64,000 nt of DNA, taken from NCBI GenBank assembly GCA_024637295.1, contig JAGXFL010000013.1, positions 62,001 to 126,000 on the forward strand, in the 5' to 3' direction. The DNA is from Sulfuricurvum sp. Lineage in GTDB: Bacteria > Campylobacterota > Campylobacteria > Campylobacterales > Sulfurimonadaceae. A program made the position numbers and the translations under genes. Under the pieces are notes generated by a model. It saw nothing but the letters and a program-made list of their open reading frames with translations, ran no database searches and had not been told where the DNA came from. Below are positions 45,714 to 55,512 of the stretch, one piece after another (within the stretch, counting starts at the first letter, position 1; each line of letters opens with the position of its first letter).

Positions 45714-46640
45714 ATGCTTATACGTAAAAATTACAATAAGATCGGATCATCTGAAATTACGGATGAATCTATCTATTATCAAAGACGTGATCTTATGAAG
45801 CTAGCGGCTTCTGCTGTAGCACTGGCAGGAACACCGCTGTTTGCGGCGTTAAGTTATGAGCGAGAAAGATCTAATCGAGGGTTGGAACTCACCTCCTATG
45901 ATCAAATTACGACCTATAATAATTTTTACGAGTTTTCAACGGACAAAGCAGACCCGGCTAAACTGGCTAAACATTTTAAATTCAAACCGTGGACATTGAA
46001 CATCGGGGGAGAAGTGCAAAAAAAGATGACACTGGACATCGATGGGCTTCTCAAACTGATCCCCTCGCAAGAGCGGATTTACCGTTTCAGGTGCGTTGAG
46101 GGGTGGTCGATGGTGGTGCCTTGGGTCGGTATCCCTCTTGCATCGGTGCTTAAACATGCAGGATTGACATCAAAGTCTAAATTTGTCGAATTCAAAACAC
46201 TGTTTGATCCTAAACAATTTCCAGAACAAGGAGAAAGTTTTGGTAACATTTCGTTTCCTTATCGTGAAGGATTACGCATCGATGAAGCGATGAATCCGTT
46301 GACACTTTTGGCGGTGGGACTCTACGGCAAAGAGCTGTTACCGCAAAACGGTGCTCCGATTCGTTTGGTGGTTCCGTGGAAATATGGGTTTAAAAGTATC
46401 AAAAGTATCGTGAGTATTAATCTTAGAGAGCGTCAGCCGCATTCAACATGGAACGATATGGCACCCCATGAATATGGCTTTTTTGCCAATGTAAACCCTA
46501 TGGTCGATCATCCGAGATGGTCACAAGCACGCGAACGTCCATTGGGGAAATTTTTTAAACAAGAGACATTGATGTTTAACGGATATGAAAAAGAAGTGGC
46601 ACATATGTATAAAAATATAGATTTACGTAAGTTTTTTTAA
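45714..46640 (+). CDS. msrP: protein-methionine-sulfoxide reductase, molybdopterin subunit MsrP
   Basis: Periplasmic molybdoenzyme that repairs oxidised methionine in envelope proteins. A twin-arginine signal is present (QRRDLMKLAASAVALAG, near residue 24). YRFRCVEGWSMVVPWVGIPL carries the Mo-ligating Cys. 308 residues. The downstream gene, 12 bases later, encodes the haem membrane partner MsrQ, giving the usual msrPQ pair. Electrons come from the quinone pool or flavin through MsrQ. Confidence 0.93.
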   Translation: MLIRKNYNKIGSSEITDESIYYQRRDLMKLAASAVALAGTPLFAALSYERERSNRGLELTSYDQITTYNNFYEFSTDKADPAKLAKHFKFKPWTLNIGGEVQKKMTLDIDGLLKLIPSQERIYRFRCVEGWSMVVPWVGIPLASVLKHAGLTSKSKFVEFKTLFDPKQFPEQGESFGNISFPYREGLRIDEAMNPLTLLAVGLYGKELLPQNGAPIRLVVPWKYGFKSIKSIVSINLRERQPHSTWNDMAPHEYGFFANVNPMVDHPRWSQARERPLGKFFKQETLMFNGYEKEVAHMYKNIDLRKFF

Positions 46641-46652
46641 AAGAGGTTTTGT

Positions 46653-47255
46653 TTGCGAGTTTTGATTTGGATAGGGGCACTGTTGCCGCTTGCTTATGCG
46701 GCATTGCGCTTTAGCGTAGCGTTTCACCCACATTGGCTTCATGATGTTTTGGTATTTTTGGAAGGGTATATTCATCTGATATTGACGAGAACACCTACGG
46801 ACCCATTGAAGTTTTTGAGTGATCTGGTCGGGAACAGCGCTTTGTGGATGTTGGCACTAACACTGTTAGTCACACCGTTACGCAGTTACATCGGGGTAAA
46901 TCTACTCAAATACCGCCGTCTTTTGGGATTGTTTGCCTTTTTTTACGCATTGATTCATGCGCTCTTGTTTGTCGGTGTTGATCAACAGTTTGATCTGTTT
47001 GGTGTACAGCATGAAGTGATCACCAAACCGTTTATTGCGTTTGGGATGGGTGCTTTTGTGATCTTGTTGCTCATGGCTTTGACGTCGAGTAAAAAACTGT
47101 ATGCCAAGTTTCGATCATGGCATAAGCTGGTCTATATCGCAGTGGTACTTATCGCGATTCATTATCTCATGAGTCATAAAACGGTAACTCTCACGCATGT
47201 GGCTGTTGTGGGGACACTTATTTCATTGTTGGCATTGCGATTGGTGAAGCGGTGA
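46653..47255 (+). CDS. msrQ: haem-binding membrane subunit MsrQ
   Basis: A 200-residue ferric-reductase-like membrane protein with about six helices that passes electrons to MsrP. Starts at TTG 46653 after AAGAGG. Conserved residues are visible in NSALWMLALTLLVTPLRSY, RRLLGLFAFFYALIHALLF (haem His) and SWHKLVYIAVVLIAIHYLM (haem His). Its stop overlaps the next gene's GTG by four bases. Confidence 0.9.
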   Translation: MRVLIWIGALLPLAYAALRFSVAFHPHWLHDVLVFLEGYIHLILTRTPTDPLKFLSDLVGNSALWMLALTLLVTPLRSYIGVNLLKYRRLLGLFAFFYALIHALLFVGVDQQFDLFGVQHEVITKPFIAFGMGAFVILLLMALTSSKKLYAKFRSWHKLVYIAVVLIAIHYLMSHKTVTLTHVAVVGTLISLLALRLVKR

Positions 47256-48409
47256 AACACTACGACGTCATCATCTTGGGAGCAGGGGCGAGTGGACTTA
47301 TGTGTGCGGCACAGTTGCGTGAAAAGAGTTTGTTAAAAGTTGCAATTATCGATGGCAACATGAAACCCGCACTCAAACTCAAAGCCTCAGGCGGAGGGAA
47401 ATGCAATCTCACGAATGTAGAAGTAGATGCGAGCCATTTTTTGGGAGAGGAAACGTTGGTGTCCAATGCGCTAAAGGTTTTTTCAAAAGAGGCACTTCTG
47501 CACTATTTTCATAACGGCGGACTGCGTCCCGTCATTCGTAAAGAGCGATACTATTTTTGTCCCAAGAGTTCCGATGAGGTTATCTCGATCTTGATCGGAA
47601 AATCACAGGGATGTGAAATGATTATGGGGCATAAGATTGTGAGCGTTAATGGAACTTCACCTTTTATCGTCACAACGGACAAAGCAAAATTTAGCGCATC
47701 AAAAGTAGTGGTAGCCACGGGCGGTGCGAGTTACAAAGAATTGGGTGCCAGTGACATAGGGCTTAAAATCGCGCAAGAATACGGGCATACTATTGTCCCG
47801 TTTGCTCCCGCATTGGTAGGTTTGACGCTTCAACCTAAAGAGTTTTGGATGAAAGAATTAAGCGGTATCAGTTTCCCTGCTCGTATTTGTGTAGGCCAAA
47901 AGGTACTGGATGAAGATCTGCTTTTTGCCCATAAAGGGATCAGTGGTCCCGTTGTCCTTTCTGCCTCGTTGTATTGGCATCGTGGGGAGATCGCCATCAA
48001 TTTTTGTCCGAATTTCGATTTGACTGCGTTAAAAAATGAGAAAAAATTACTCAGTACCGCTTTACCATTGCCCAAACGGTTTATCAAAGCATTTTTGGAT
48101 GCGATTGCGTTGGAAGACAAACCGTGTAATCGTTTAAATCCAGAGGAATACGAGAAACTAGCGAAACTGCAAAGTTATACAATGGCACCCTCAGGGACGT
48201 TTGGACTCAGCAAAGCCGAAGTATGCCGTGGCGGGGTAGCATGTGATGAACTGCAAAGCCAAACACTGCAAAGCGTAAAAATAGAAGGACTTTATTTCAT
48301 CGGGGAGACGGTGGATGTGACCGGTGAGCTTGGCGGGTATAACTTCCAGTGGGCATTTAGCTCAGCAGTGGTGTGTGCCATGAGTATAGTTAAAAATAAT
48401 TTCAAATAA
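47252..48409 (+). CDS. HI0933/YhiN-type FAD-dependent oxidoreductase
   Basis: A 385-residue flavoprotein. LGAGASGLMCAAQL is the FAD-binding loop, and SGGGKCNLTN (near residue 47) is the family hallmark. GAHK-type FAHKGISGPVVLSAS and a C-terminal VTGELGGYNFQWAFSSA follow. The family's substrate is not established. It starts at GTG 47252 overlapping msrQ by GTGA, so it belongs to the msrPQ transcript, perhaps only by position. Confidence 0.88.
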   Translation: MKHYDVIILGAGASGLMCAAQLREKSLLKVAIIDGNMKPALKLKASGGGKCNLTNVEVDASHFLGEETLVSNALKVFSKEALLHYFHNGGLRPVIRKERYYFCPKSSDEVISILIGKSQGCEMIMGHKIVSVNGTSPFIVTTDKAKFSASKVVVATGGASYKELGASDIGLKIAQEYGHTIVPFAPALVGLTLQPKEFWMKELSGISFPARICVGQKVLDEDLLFAHKGISGPVVLSASLYWHRGEIAINFCPNFDLTALKNEKKLLSTALPLPKRFIKAFLDAIALEDKPCNRLNPEEYEKLAKLQSYTMAPSGTFGLSKAEVCRGGVACDELQSQTLQSVKIEGLYFIGETVDVTGELGGYNFQWAFSSAVVCAMSIVKNNFK

Positions 48410-48412
48410 TGA

Positions 48413-48418
48413 TATAAT
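48413..48418 (+). promoter_or_regulatory. -10 box before the NDH-2-like gene
   Basis: A perfect TATAAT just after the preceding stop codon. The next ATG (48453) lies about 35 bases downstream with an AAGGAA site, so the gene has its own promoter. Confidence 0.5.
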
Positions 48419-48452
48419 CTTTTCAAATAGCACTGAGTGTCAAGGAATCGTC

Positions 48453-49682
48453 ATGAATCGTAAGCGCGTTATTATCGTGGGTGGGGGTTATGCCGGCGTG
48501 GAAGCCCTCAAAATATTGGCACCTTCAGGTGAGTGTGATATTGTCCTAATCGATCAGCATCCTTACCACTATTTGCAGACGGAAGCTTATGAATTGATTG
48601 CCAATGAGTGTTCCATGACACGTGTCATGATTGATTTGGTTGCGTTGTGTCTGAGTTACGGTGAACATGTGACCTATATCAAAGATACGATACGAGAAAT
48701 CGATTATGAGTCAAAACGAATAATCGGACAAATATCCGGGCATTCGTATGATTACATGTTACTGTGTACAGGAAGTCGCACAGCTTACAACGGTGCAACT
48801 GAAGGGCTACGTCAACATTCTCATGGCGTGAAAACCTTGCAAAGCGCTCTTTCGTTTAAACAACAATTTGAACAGCGCCTCTACTCTCGATTGGAGAGTG
48901 AAGGGGGTTGGTGTGCTGAGCCTTTTAATATCGTGATTGGCGGCGGGGGTTTGAGCGGTGTTGAGATTGCAGCTGAGATGGCACACTATATTCGAATTTT
49001 TCACAAAGATAATACTTTGACCTGCGACAACATCCATATCTTTTTGATTATTCCGCATGAGACGGTTTTGGAGGGGATGGAAGAATATCTGATCAAACAT
49101 GCGACTAAACGGTTGTTACAGCTTGGGGTTAAGATTATCAACCACTCCCGCATCACATCGGTCGAAGAACATGCATTGATTATTAATGGAAGCGAAGCAG
49201 TCTGTTTTGATTTTATGATCTTCACAGGAGGAATCGTTGCTTCGACTTTGACTGTAGGGATGAATGTAGCTAAAAATAAGAAGTCACAATTAATCGTCAA
49301 TGAGTACATGAGAGTTTCGGAATATGAAGGGGTTTTTGCCGCGGGTGACATTGCAGAATTACGTGATCCTGAAGGAAAACTGGTTCCTCCAACGGCACAA
49401 GGGGCAGAAGCCAGTGGAATAAGTGCTGCCAAAAATATTTTAGCACTCATCCAAGGAAAACCGATGATTCGTTCCAATATTCGACTCAAAGGGATGATGA
49501 TAGCATTGGGTGGAGGATATGCGAGTATTTCACTCTTGGGATGGATGCGCTTTAGCGGTATGATTGGATATGCCATCAAGACAATAATCATGCGCGGATA
49601 TCGTTATCTGCTTCACCGTCAATGCGCTAAAGGGGTAGAACGAATACCTCAAAGTAAACGTAATTGTCGAATGCGATTTTAA
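48453..49682 (+). CDS. NDH-2-like NAD(P)/FAD-dependent oxidoreductase
   Basis: A 409-residue two-dinucleotide-binding flavoprotein. FAD loop VGGGYAGVEALKIL at the N-terminus, NAD loop GGGGLSGVEIAAEM near residue 167, and GVFAAGDIAE near 290 for the FAD pyrophosphate. The layout matches type II NADH dehydrogenases, which feed electrons to quinone without pumping. A sulfide:quinone reductase is less likely, because the redox Cys pair expected in that family is not evident. A C-terminal hydrophobic/basic helix may attach it to the membrane. Confidence 0.8.
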   Translation: MNRKRVIIVGGGYAGVEALKILAPSGECDIVLIDQHPYHYLQTEAYELIANECSMTRVMIDLVALCLSYGEHVTYIKDTIREIDYESKRIIGQISGHSYDYMLLCTGSRTAYNGATEGLRQHSHGVKTLQSALSFKQQFEQRLYSRLESEGGWCAEPFNIVIGGGGLSGVEIAAEMAHYIRIFHKDNTLTCDNIHIFLIIPHETVLEGMEEYLIKHATKRLLQLGVKIINHSRITSVEEHALIINGSEAVCFDFMIFTGGIVASTLTVGMNVAKNKKSQLIVNEYMRVSEYEGVFAAGDIAELRDPEGKLVPPTAQGAEASGISAAKNILALIQGKPMIRSNIRLKGMMIALGGGYASISLLGWMRFSGMIGYAIKTIIMRGYRYLLHRQCAKGVERIPQSKRNCRMRF

Positions 49683-49694
49683 TCTAATCGCAAG

Positions 49695-49700
49695 TACAAT
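49695..49700 (+). promoter_or_regulatory. -10 box before kdsA
   Basis: TACAAT about 28 bases before the kdsA ATG, with an AGGAG ribosome site between. It would drive the long kdsA-ribH-nusB-mqnC-peptidase-recG transcript. Confidence 0.45.
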
Positions 49701-49727
49701 ACGTCCACAAACACATAGGAGCTTTAT

Positions 49728-50525
49728 ATGATATTGATGGCGGGACCATGTGTGATCGAGAGTGAAGAAAATCTTTTCAGAATTGCAAAAGAGTTAGAAC
49801 ACTACCACAACGATGAACGTTTTGATTTTTATTTCAAATCGAGTTTCGATAAAGCGAACCGCACTTCTTTGGACAGTTACCGAGGGCCTGGATTGGAAGA
49901 AGGGTTACGACTGCTTCAAAAAGTCAAAGATGATTTTGGCTATAAGATCGTTACGGATGTTCATGAAAGTTATCAGGTCCCAATTGCTGCAGAAGTTGTG
50001 GATATGCTTCAAATTCCTGCTTTTTTGTGCCGTCAGACCGATTTACTCGTGGCTGCGGGAAAAACCGATAAAATTGTGAATATCAAAAAAGGGCAGTTTA
50101 TGACTCCCAGCGATATGCAATACTCGGTGATGAAAGTCCTAAAAACACGCGGATGTGATGAGCTTAGTTATGAGGCTTCAAAGAAAAATGGGGTTCTTTT
50201 GTGTGAACGCGGTTCGAGTTTCGGGTATGGAAACTTGGTAGTGGATATGCGATCATTGCACATTATGCGTCAATTTGCACCGGTCATTTTTGATGCAACC
50301 CACTCGGTGCAGATGCCTGGTATCGGTGGCGGTAAAACAGGGGGAGACAGTTCGATGGTTCCTCATCTTGCACGTGCAGCAGCAGCTGTTGGAGTCGATG
50401 GATTTTTCTTTGAGACCCATTTTGATCCGACATGTGCTTTGAGTGACGGCCCAAATATGCTAACATTAGAGCAACTAAATGTGCTCACCCAGACATTATT
50501 AAAAATTGATGCAATAAAAGGATAA
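49728..50525 (+). CDS. kdsA: 2-dehydro-3-deoxyphosphooctonate aldolase (KDO-8-P synthase)
   Basis: Condenses phosphoenolpyruvate with arabinose 5-phosphate to make KDO 8-phosphate for lipopolysaccharide. [12 protein letters not shown] is the N-terminal signature, [12 protein letters not shown] and RGPGLEEGL follow, and [11 protein letters not shown] with the C-terminal FFETHFDP are conserved. 265 residues. It is five bases upstream of ribH, first of a tightly packed operon. Confidence 0.95.
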   Translation: MILMAGPCVIESEENLFRIAKELEHYHNDERFDFYFKSSFDKANRTSLDSYRGPGLEEGLRLLQKVKDDFGYKIVTDVHESYQVPIAAEVVDMLQIPAFLCRQTDLLVAAGKTDKIVNIKKGQFMTPSDMQYSVMKVLKTRGCDELSYEASKKNGVLLCERGSSFGYGNLVVDMRSLHIMRQFAPVIFDATHSVQMPGIGGGKTGGDSSMVPHLARAAAAVGVDGFFFETHFDPTCALSDGPNMLTLEQLNVLTQTLLKIDAIKG

Positions 50526-50530
50526 AAAAT

Positions 50531-51001
50531 ATGAAAGTAATTGAAGGAAATCTTAGAGTTCGTGCTGAGAAAAAAGTAGCTATTGTAAGTACACGTTGGA
50601 ACCATTTTATAGTGGATAGATTGGTTGAGGGAGCAAAAGATGCTTACTCAAGACATGGTGGCAATGATAACGATTTGACGCATGTTCTTGCCCCTGGGGC
50701 TTTTGAATTGCCGATGGTGATCGATCAGCTTTTAAACAGTGGAAAATACGATGCGGTGTGCGCATTGGGTGCAGTTATAAGAGGATCGACTCCTCATTTT
50801 GACTACGTCTCTGCTGAGGCTACCAAGGGAATAGCAACCGTGAGTTTGAAGCATAAAAAACCGGTCTCATTTGGTCTTTTAACGACGGATACCATTGAGC
50901 AAGCTATAGAGCGTGCAGGGACAAAAGCGGGTAACAAAGGGTTTGAAGCGATGACGGTAGTGATCGAATTGCTTGATCTTTATGAAGCGATGGAGGGGTA
51001 A
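50531..51001 (+). CDS. ribH: 6,7-dimethyl-8-ribityllumazine synthase
   Basis: Penultimate enzyme of riboflavin synthesis, usually a 60-subunit shell. [36 protein letters not shown] and [15 protein letters not shown] are diagnostic. 156 residues. Its stop overlaps the nusB ATG (TAATG), the common ribH-nusB pairing. Confidence 0.96.
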   Translation: MKVIEGNLRVRAEKKVAIVSTRWNHFIVDRLVEGAKDAYSRHGGNDNDLTHVLAPGAFELPMVIDQLLNSGKYDAVCALGAVIRGSTPHFDYVSAEATKGIATVSLKHKKPVSFGLLTTDTIEQAIERAGTKAGNKGFEAMTVVIELLDLYEAMEG

Positions 51002-51399
51002 TGGCGACACGACATCAAGCCCGTATGGCCGTTGTAAGTTTGCTGTATGCCTATGATCTTGGAAACCAGAGTATTCTTGACTTTAGTGATGAAATTCTTG
51101 AAGAAAAAAAGATACGTAACAAGCAGCGTGATTTTGCTCTTGATTTGTTTAAGGGGGTAGTGGAACATTTAACACCGGTTGATGAAGCGATTGATAAACA
51201 TCTCAAAGATTGGGATTTTGATCGTTTGGGTTCCATTGAGCGTGCGACATTACGTTTGGGTGCTTATGAGATCATGTTTGGGGAACTCGATTCTGCGGTG
51301 ATCATCAATGAAGCGATCGAAGTGACCAAAGCATTCGGGAGTGAACAATCGCCTAAATTCATCAATGGTGTTTTAGATGCCATCGCAAAAGATAAATAG
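51001..51399 (+). CDS. nusB: transcription antitermination factor NusB
   Basis: Binds boxA RNA with S10 for rRNA transcription. 132 residues, all helical. ARMAVVSLLYAYDLGNQ, RATLRLGAYEIMFGELDSAV and VINEAIEVTKAFGSEQSPKF are family motifs (shown in part). Directly downstream of ribH with a one-base overlap. Confidence 0.95.
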   Translation: MATRHQARMAVVSLLYAYDLGNQSILDFSDEILEEKKIRNKQRDFALDLFKGVVEHLTPVDEAIDKHLKDWDFDRLGSIERATLRLGAYEIMFGELDSAVIINEAIEVTKAFGSEQSPKFINGVLDAIAKDK

Positions 51400-51406
51400 G
51401 TATTCA

Positions 51407-52453
51407 ATGCGACTAACCAAGGAACAAGCGTTAGACCTTATTCGCAACGGCGATCTAAAAGAATTGGGGAAAATGGCAACCGCACGCAAGCGAGAACTTC
51501 ATCCTCAGGGGATCACGACATTTGTAGTCGATCGCAATATTAACTATACCAATGTATGCTGGGTGGATTGTAAGTTTTGCGCTTTTTATCGCAGCCCAAA
51601 AGCCGATGATGCCTATGTCCTGACATTTGAAGAGATTGATCAAAAAATCGATGAACTGTTGGAAATCGGCGGTACACAGATATTGTTTCAAGGCGGAGTT
51701 CATCCGAAGCTCAAGATCGAGTGGTATGAAGACCTTGTAGAACATATTCATACGAAATATCCGACGATAACAATCCATGGTTTTTCATCAATTGAACTCG
51801 ATTACATTGCCAAAGTCTCTAAAATCACCATTCAAGAGTGCTTAGCACGTCTTCATGCAAAAGGGTTGGCATCCATACCGGGTGCAGGTGCCGAAATACT
51901 CAGTGACCGTGTCCGAGATATCATCGCACCTAAAAAAATTGACAGTGACGTATGGCTGCATGTTCATCGTGAAGCGCACAAACTTGGTATTATGTCCACA
52001 GCGACGATGATGTACGGTACAGTGGAGACCGATGAAGAGATTATTGAACATTGGAATCTTATTCGTGATTTACAAGATGAAACGGGCGGTTTTCGTGCGT
52101 TTATCATGTGGTCATTTCAGGGGATGAATACTCAGTTGATGGAAGAACACCCAGAGATCGAAAAACAGTCATCAAACCGTTATTTGCGTTTGTTGGCCGT
52201 GTCACGCCTTTTCTTGGATAACTTTCAAAACATACAAAGCTCGTGGGTGACACAAGGGCCGTATGTAGGTCAAATGGCGCTGCTGTACGGTGCCAATGAT
52301 TTGGGTTCGACCATGATGGAAGAAAATGTAGTACGCAGTGCAGGTGCCGGTTTTCGTATGGCAAAAGAGGAGATGATCCGTTTAATACGTGATATCGGAG
52401 AGATACCTGCGATTCGTAACACCGCTTATGAGACGCTAGAGAAATTTGCGTGA
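51407..52453 (+). CDS. mqnC: cyclic dehypoxanthinyl futalosine synthase (MqnC)
   Basis: Radical-SAM cyclase of the futalosine menaquinone pathway. The cluster motif is NVCWVDCKFCAFYR (C-x3-C-x2-C, near residue 50). GGTQILFQGGVHPKL and LASIPGAGAEILSDRVR are typical of MqnC, and the latter helps separate it from MqnE. The frame is open from 51377, inside nusB, but the AATAGG site and the family N-terminus favour ATG 51407 (MRLTKEQALDLI), 348 residues. Together with mqnP at 6054 it shows that the cell makes menaquinone by this route. Confidence 0.92.
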   Translation: MRLTKEQALDLIRNGDLKELGKMATARKRELHPQGITTFVVDRNINYTNVCWVDCKFCAFYRSPKADDAYVLTFEEIDQKIDELLEIGGTQILFQGGVHPKLKIEWYEDLVEHIHTKYPTITIHGFSSIELDYIAKVSKITIQECLARLHAKGLASIPGAGAEILSDRVRDIIAPKKIDSDVWLHVHREAHKLGIMSTATMMYGTVETDEEIIEHWNLIRDLQDETGGFRAFIMWSFQGMNTQLMEEHPEIEKQSSNRYLRLLAVSRLFLDNFQNIQSSWVTQGPYVGQMALLYGANDLGSTMMEENVVRSAGAGFRMAKEEMIRLIRDIGEIPAIRNTAYETLEKFA

Positions 52454-53736
52454 AGTATTTTTTAGCAACGATTTTATTTTTAGGGCAGGCACTGATGGCA
52501 AGTACTTTGGAATACATAGAAGTCAAAGGGGTTAAAATCCCTTTTATTCACGAAGAGGACAAACGTCTTCCTCTCATATCAATGCAGCTGGTCTTTACAG
52601 GTAGCGGCAGTATTGATGAGGGTAAAAGTGCAGGGTTGGCCCGTATCAGTGCCAAAATGATGAATGAGGGAACACTCAAACGCGGAGCGGTCGGTTTTGC
52701 AGACGCACTGGATGCCCGAGCAATTCAGCTCAGTACTAATGCCGGTAACGAGTCGTTTGTTATTGAATTGGGAACGCTCAAAGAAGAGTTCGATACAGGG
52801 CTCTCTTTATTGTCTGAATTGCTCAAAGAACCAAATCTGACAAAAGAGACACTGGAAAAAGTCAAAACGAGAGCCCTGAGTGATATCGCGCGTAAAGAAG
52901 CTGATTTTGATACGCTAGCCTCCGATGAGCTAAAAGCGATTTTATTTGAGGGAACCCCGATAGCCACCCCTAATATCGGAACCAAAGAATCGATTAGTGC
53001 GTTAAAGCTTGAGCAAATAAAAAGCTTTTTATCGGAACATCGTGTTTTATCCAATGCATTGGTCGTTATCGGTGGGGATATAGATGCATCAGAGGCTAAA
53101 GTAAAAGTGGCAAAATTATTGAGTGATTTTAGCGTAGGAACCAAGACAAAAGAGCGTTATTATGAACCGCGAAAAACACCTAAAGAGTCGATTTTAAAAC
53201 GCCCTAATACTGAGCAAGCCTATTTGTATTTTGGAGCCCCTTTTGCGATGCGTGAAGGAGACCCTGAGTTTTATAAATCACGTGTTGCCATGTTTGTCTT
53301 GGGATCAAGCGGTTTTGGCAGTCGTATGATGGAAGAGATTCGCGTGAAACGGGGATTAGCATACTCTGCTTATTCGCGTTTAGGTGTGGCTAAGACCAAT
53401 ACCTATTTTAGCGGATACCTCCAGACGAAACTTGAATCACAGGAAGAAGCGAAAAAAACCGTTGCTGAAGTGATCGATACGTTTGTCACGAGTGGAGTCA
53501 CTCAAGCTGAACTCGATCAAGCGAAAAAATTCATGCTGGGTTCAGAGCCGCTTCGTGTAGAGACCCTTTCACAACGTCTTGGAAGAACCTTTAGCGAATA
53601 CTACAGTGGCAAACCTTTGGGAGATTCACTGACACAGCTCAAACAAATCGGCGAGTTATCGTTAGCTGATTTGAATGACTTTATCAAACGCCATGGTGAA
53701 ATCCGCGATCTCAGCTACGCCATTGTCACCAAGTAA
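52450..53736 (+). CDS. exported M16-family peptidase-like protein, zinc motif lost
   Basis: A 428-residue protein with a signal peptide (FLATILFLGQALMAS), starting at GTG 52450 in a GTGA overlap with mqnC. The M16 fold is clear (GKSAGLARISAKMMNEGT near residue 60, GSSGFGSRMMEEIRVKRGLA near 280). Where active members have HxxEH this protein has ARISAK, so it cannot bind zinc in the usual way. It may be the non-catalytic partner of another M16 protein, or a periplasmic chaperone-like subunit. Location: periplasm. Confidence 0.87.
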   Translation: MKYFLATILFLGQALMASTLEYIEVKGVKIPFIHEEDKRLPLISMQLVFTGSGSIDEGKSAGLARISAKMMNEGTLKRGAVGFADALDARAIQLSTNAGNESFVIELGTLKEEFDTGLSLLSELLKEPNLTKETLEKVKTRALSDIARKEADFDTLASDELKAILFEGTPIATPNIGTKESISALKLEQIKSFLSEHRVLSNALVVIGGDIDASEAKVKVAKLLSDFSVGTKTKERYYEPRKTPKESILKRPNTEQAYLYFGAPFAMREGDPEFYKSRVAMFVLGSSGFGSRMMEEIRVKRGLAYSAYSRLGVAKTNTYFSGYLQTKLESQEEAKKTVAEVIDTFVTSGVTQAELDQAKKFMLGSEPLRVETLSQRLGRTFSEYYSGKPLGDSLTQLKQIGELSLADLNDFIKRHGEIRDLSYAIVTK

Positions 53737-55504
53737 CGACGAAACAGCCAAGTTCCGCACGTTAGGTGTTAGTAGTGTCACAGCACTGGCTTTGATAGCT
53801 CCTGTTTCATTTGAAGATCGACGTCTCAGCCATGAACTAACCCATAACAGTACGTGTGTTATCGATGCGACGGTCGAGCACATCGTGAGAACTCCTAAAA
53901 CCCTCAAAATCACTTTTTTTGTCCATAATTTGGATGCGACTCTTGAGGGGGTAATCTTCCAGCCTCGACCTTATATGATCCATCAGTTTTCCAAAGGATC
54001 ACGCGGTTTTTTTAGTGGCAAAGCAGTGTTAGAGCAGGGACGTTGGCAGATAATACAGCCTCTAAAGATAACGGGTGTTGGTTCCATTATTCCTGTTTAT
54101 AAAACTGCTTTGCGTGCTGATGTCATGCGCCGTTTGGTGCAGATATCAATTACCGTTGATGCCTTATGTGCTGAGGGAATTCCTCAACCAATCGCACAGG
54201 CACTTTTTGACATACATTTTCCAAAACAGCCAAAACCACTGACTGAAAAACAGCTTCATGCCCTTAAATTTGCCGAATTATATGATTATATGGGGCGTTT
54301 GCGACATAAACGACGATACCATCCTACACAGTATCGCGCGCGCGGTGATATCGCTCAATGGATGGATAGTCTCCCCTTTAAACTCACGCAGGATCAGCAA
54401 AATGCGATTTCGGATATTGCAAATGATCTTAGAGCACCCAATGCTGCACGCCGTATGATCGTAGGTGATGTCGGTTCGGGAAAAACGATGGTCATCTTTG
54501 CCTCGGTCGTATTGATGCAGCCGTATCGCTCGCTTTTGATGGCACCAACAACGATCTTGGCCAATCAGCTTTTTGAAGAAGCGCAGAAATATTTACCGCA
54601 CCTAAAAACCGTGCTGGTAACCAGCGCAACGAAGAAGGGGTCTTTGGACGGATACGATTTTATCATAGGTACGCACGCGGTCCTTCACAGACCATTACCC
54701 GAGTGTGCTCTTGTGATGGTGGATGAACAGCACCGATTTGGAACGGCTCAACGCCATGCTCTTACGAAACTTACCGACAATGAGGCACCTCCCCATTTCT
54801 TGCAGTTTTCAGCCACGCCAATCCCACGTACTCTTGCGATGATCGAATCATCGCATATTGACGTCAGTTTGATTGTACAAACACCGTTTGTCAAAAATAT
54901 TGCTACGAAGATAGTCCATAAAAATGATTTTACGGCACTATTGGAACATATCAAAGCTGAAATCAATCAAGATCATCAAGTGTTGATCGTCTATCCGCTG
55001 GTTGAGCAAAGTGAGAGCATCAACTATCAAAGCATCGAGGAAGCACGAGATTATTGGGAGAGCAAATTTGAGAATGTCTACGTAACACACGGCAAAGACA
55101 AAGAAAAAGAGCAGGTTCTGATCGATTTTCGTGAATCAGGCTCGATTTTACTCGCAACTACCGTTGTTGAAGTAGGGATTTCCCTCTCGCGTCTCTCCAC
55201 AGTGGTGATCGTGGGTGCAGAGCGGTTGGGATTATCGACGCTTCATCAACTACGCGGACGGGTCAGTCGTACGGGTTTACAGGGGTATTGTTATTTATAC
55301 ACCAATACAACAGGAAAAAATGAGCGTTTGGAATCGTTTGGGACATGTGTTAGCGGTTTTGAAATAGCTGCATTGGATTTAAAATTTAGAAAAAGCGGTG
55401 ACCTGTTAGAAGGAAGAGTGCAAAGTGGAAACAAGTTTCGTTGGGTTGATATGGCAGATGATGAACTAATTGTGGCAGAGGTCAAGGAATTCCTTAATCT
55501 CTAA
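53675..55504 (+). CDS. recG: ATP-dependent DNA helicase RecG
   Basis: Branch-migration helicase for stalled forks and recombination. OB-like wedge domain about 60-150; Walker A GDVGSGKTM (near 267), the DExH box MVDEQHRFGTAQ, QFSATPIPRTLAM, and the RQxxGRxGR-type HQLRGRVSRTG. At 609 residues it is the short Campylobacterota form. ATG 53675 lies 62 bases inside the peptidase gene. ATG 53693 is an equally good start, and no ribosome site decides between them. Confidence 0.93.
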   Translation: MTLSNAMVKSAISATPLSPSNDETAKFRTLGVSSVTALALIAPVSFEDRRLSHELTHNSTCVIDATVEHIVRTPKTLKITFFVHNLDATLEGVIFQPRPYMIHQFSKGSRGFFSGKAVLEQGRWQIIQPLKITGVGSIIPVYKTALRADVMRRLVQISITVDALCAEGIPQPIAQALFDIHFPKQPKPLTEKQLHALKFAELYDYMGRLRHKRRYHPTQYRARGDIAQWMDSLPFKLTQDQQNAISDIANDLRAPNAARRMIVGDVGSGKTMVIFASVVLMQPYRSLLMAPTTILANQLFEEAQKYLPHLKTVLVTSATKKGSLDGYDFIIGTHAVLHRPLPECALVMVDEQHRFGTAQRHALTKLTDNEAPPHFLQFSATPIPRTLAMIESSHIDVSLIVQTPFVKNIATKIVHKNDFTALLEHIKAEINQDHQVLIVYPLVEQSESINYQSIEEARDYWESKFENVYVTHGKDKEKEQVLIDFRESGSILLATTVVEVGISLSRLSTVVIVGAERLGLSTLHQLRGRVSRTGLQGYCYLYTNTTGKNERLESFGTCVSGFEIAALDLKFRKSGDLLEGRVQSGNKFRWVDMADDELIVAEVKEFLNL

Positions 55505-55512
55505 TCCAATTT

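Noticed and set aside
48453-49682. Sulfide:quinone oxidoreductase
   Set aside because: The redox-active cysteine pattern expected of that family is not evident. The two dinucleotide-binding loops and overall layout fit an NDH-2-like enzyme better.
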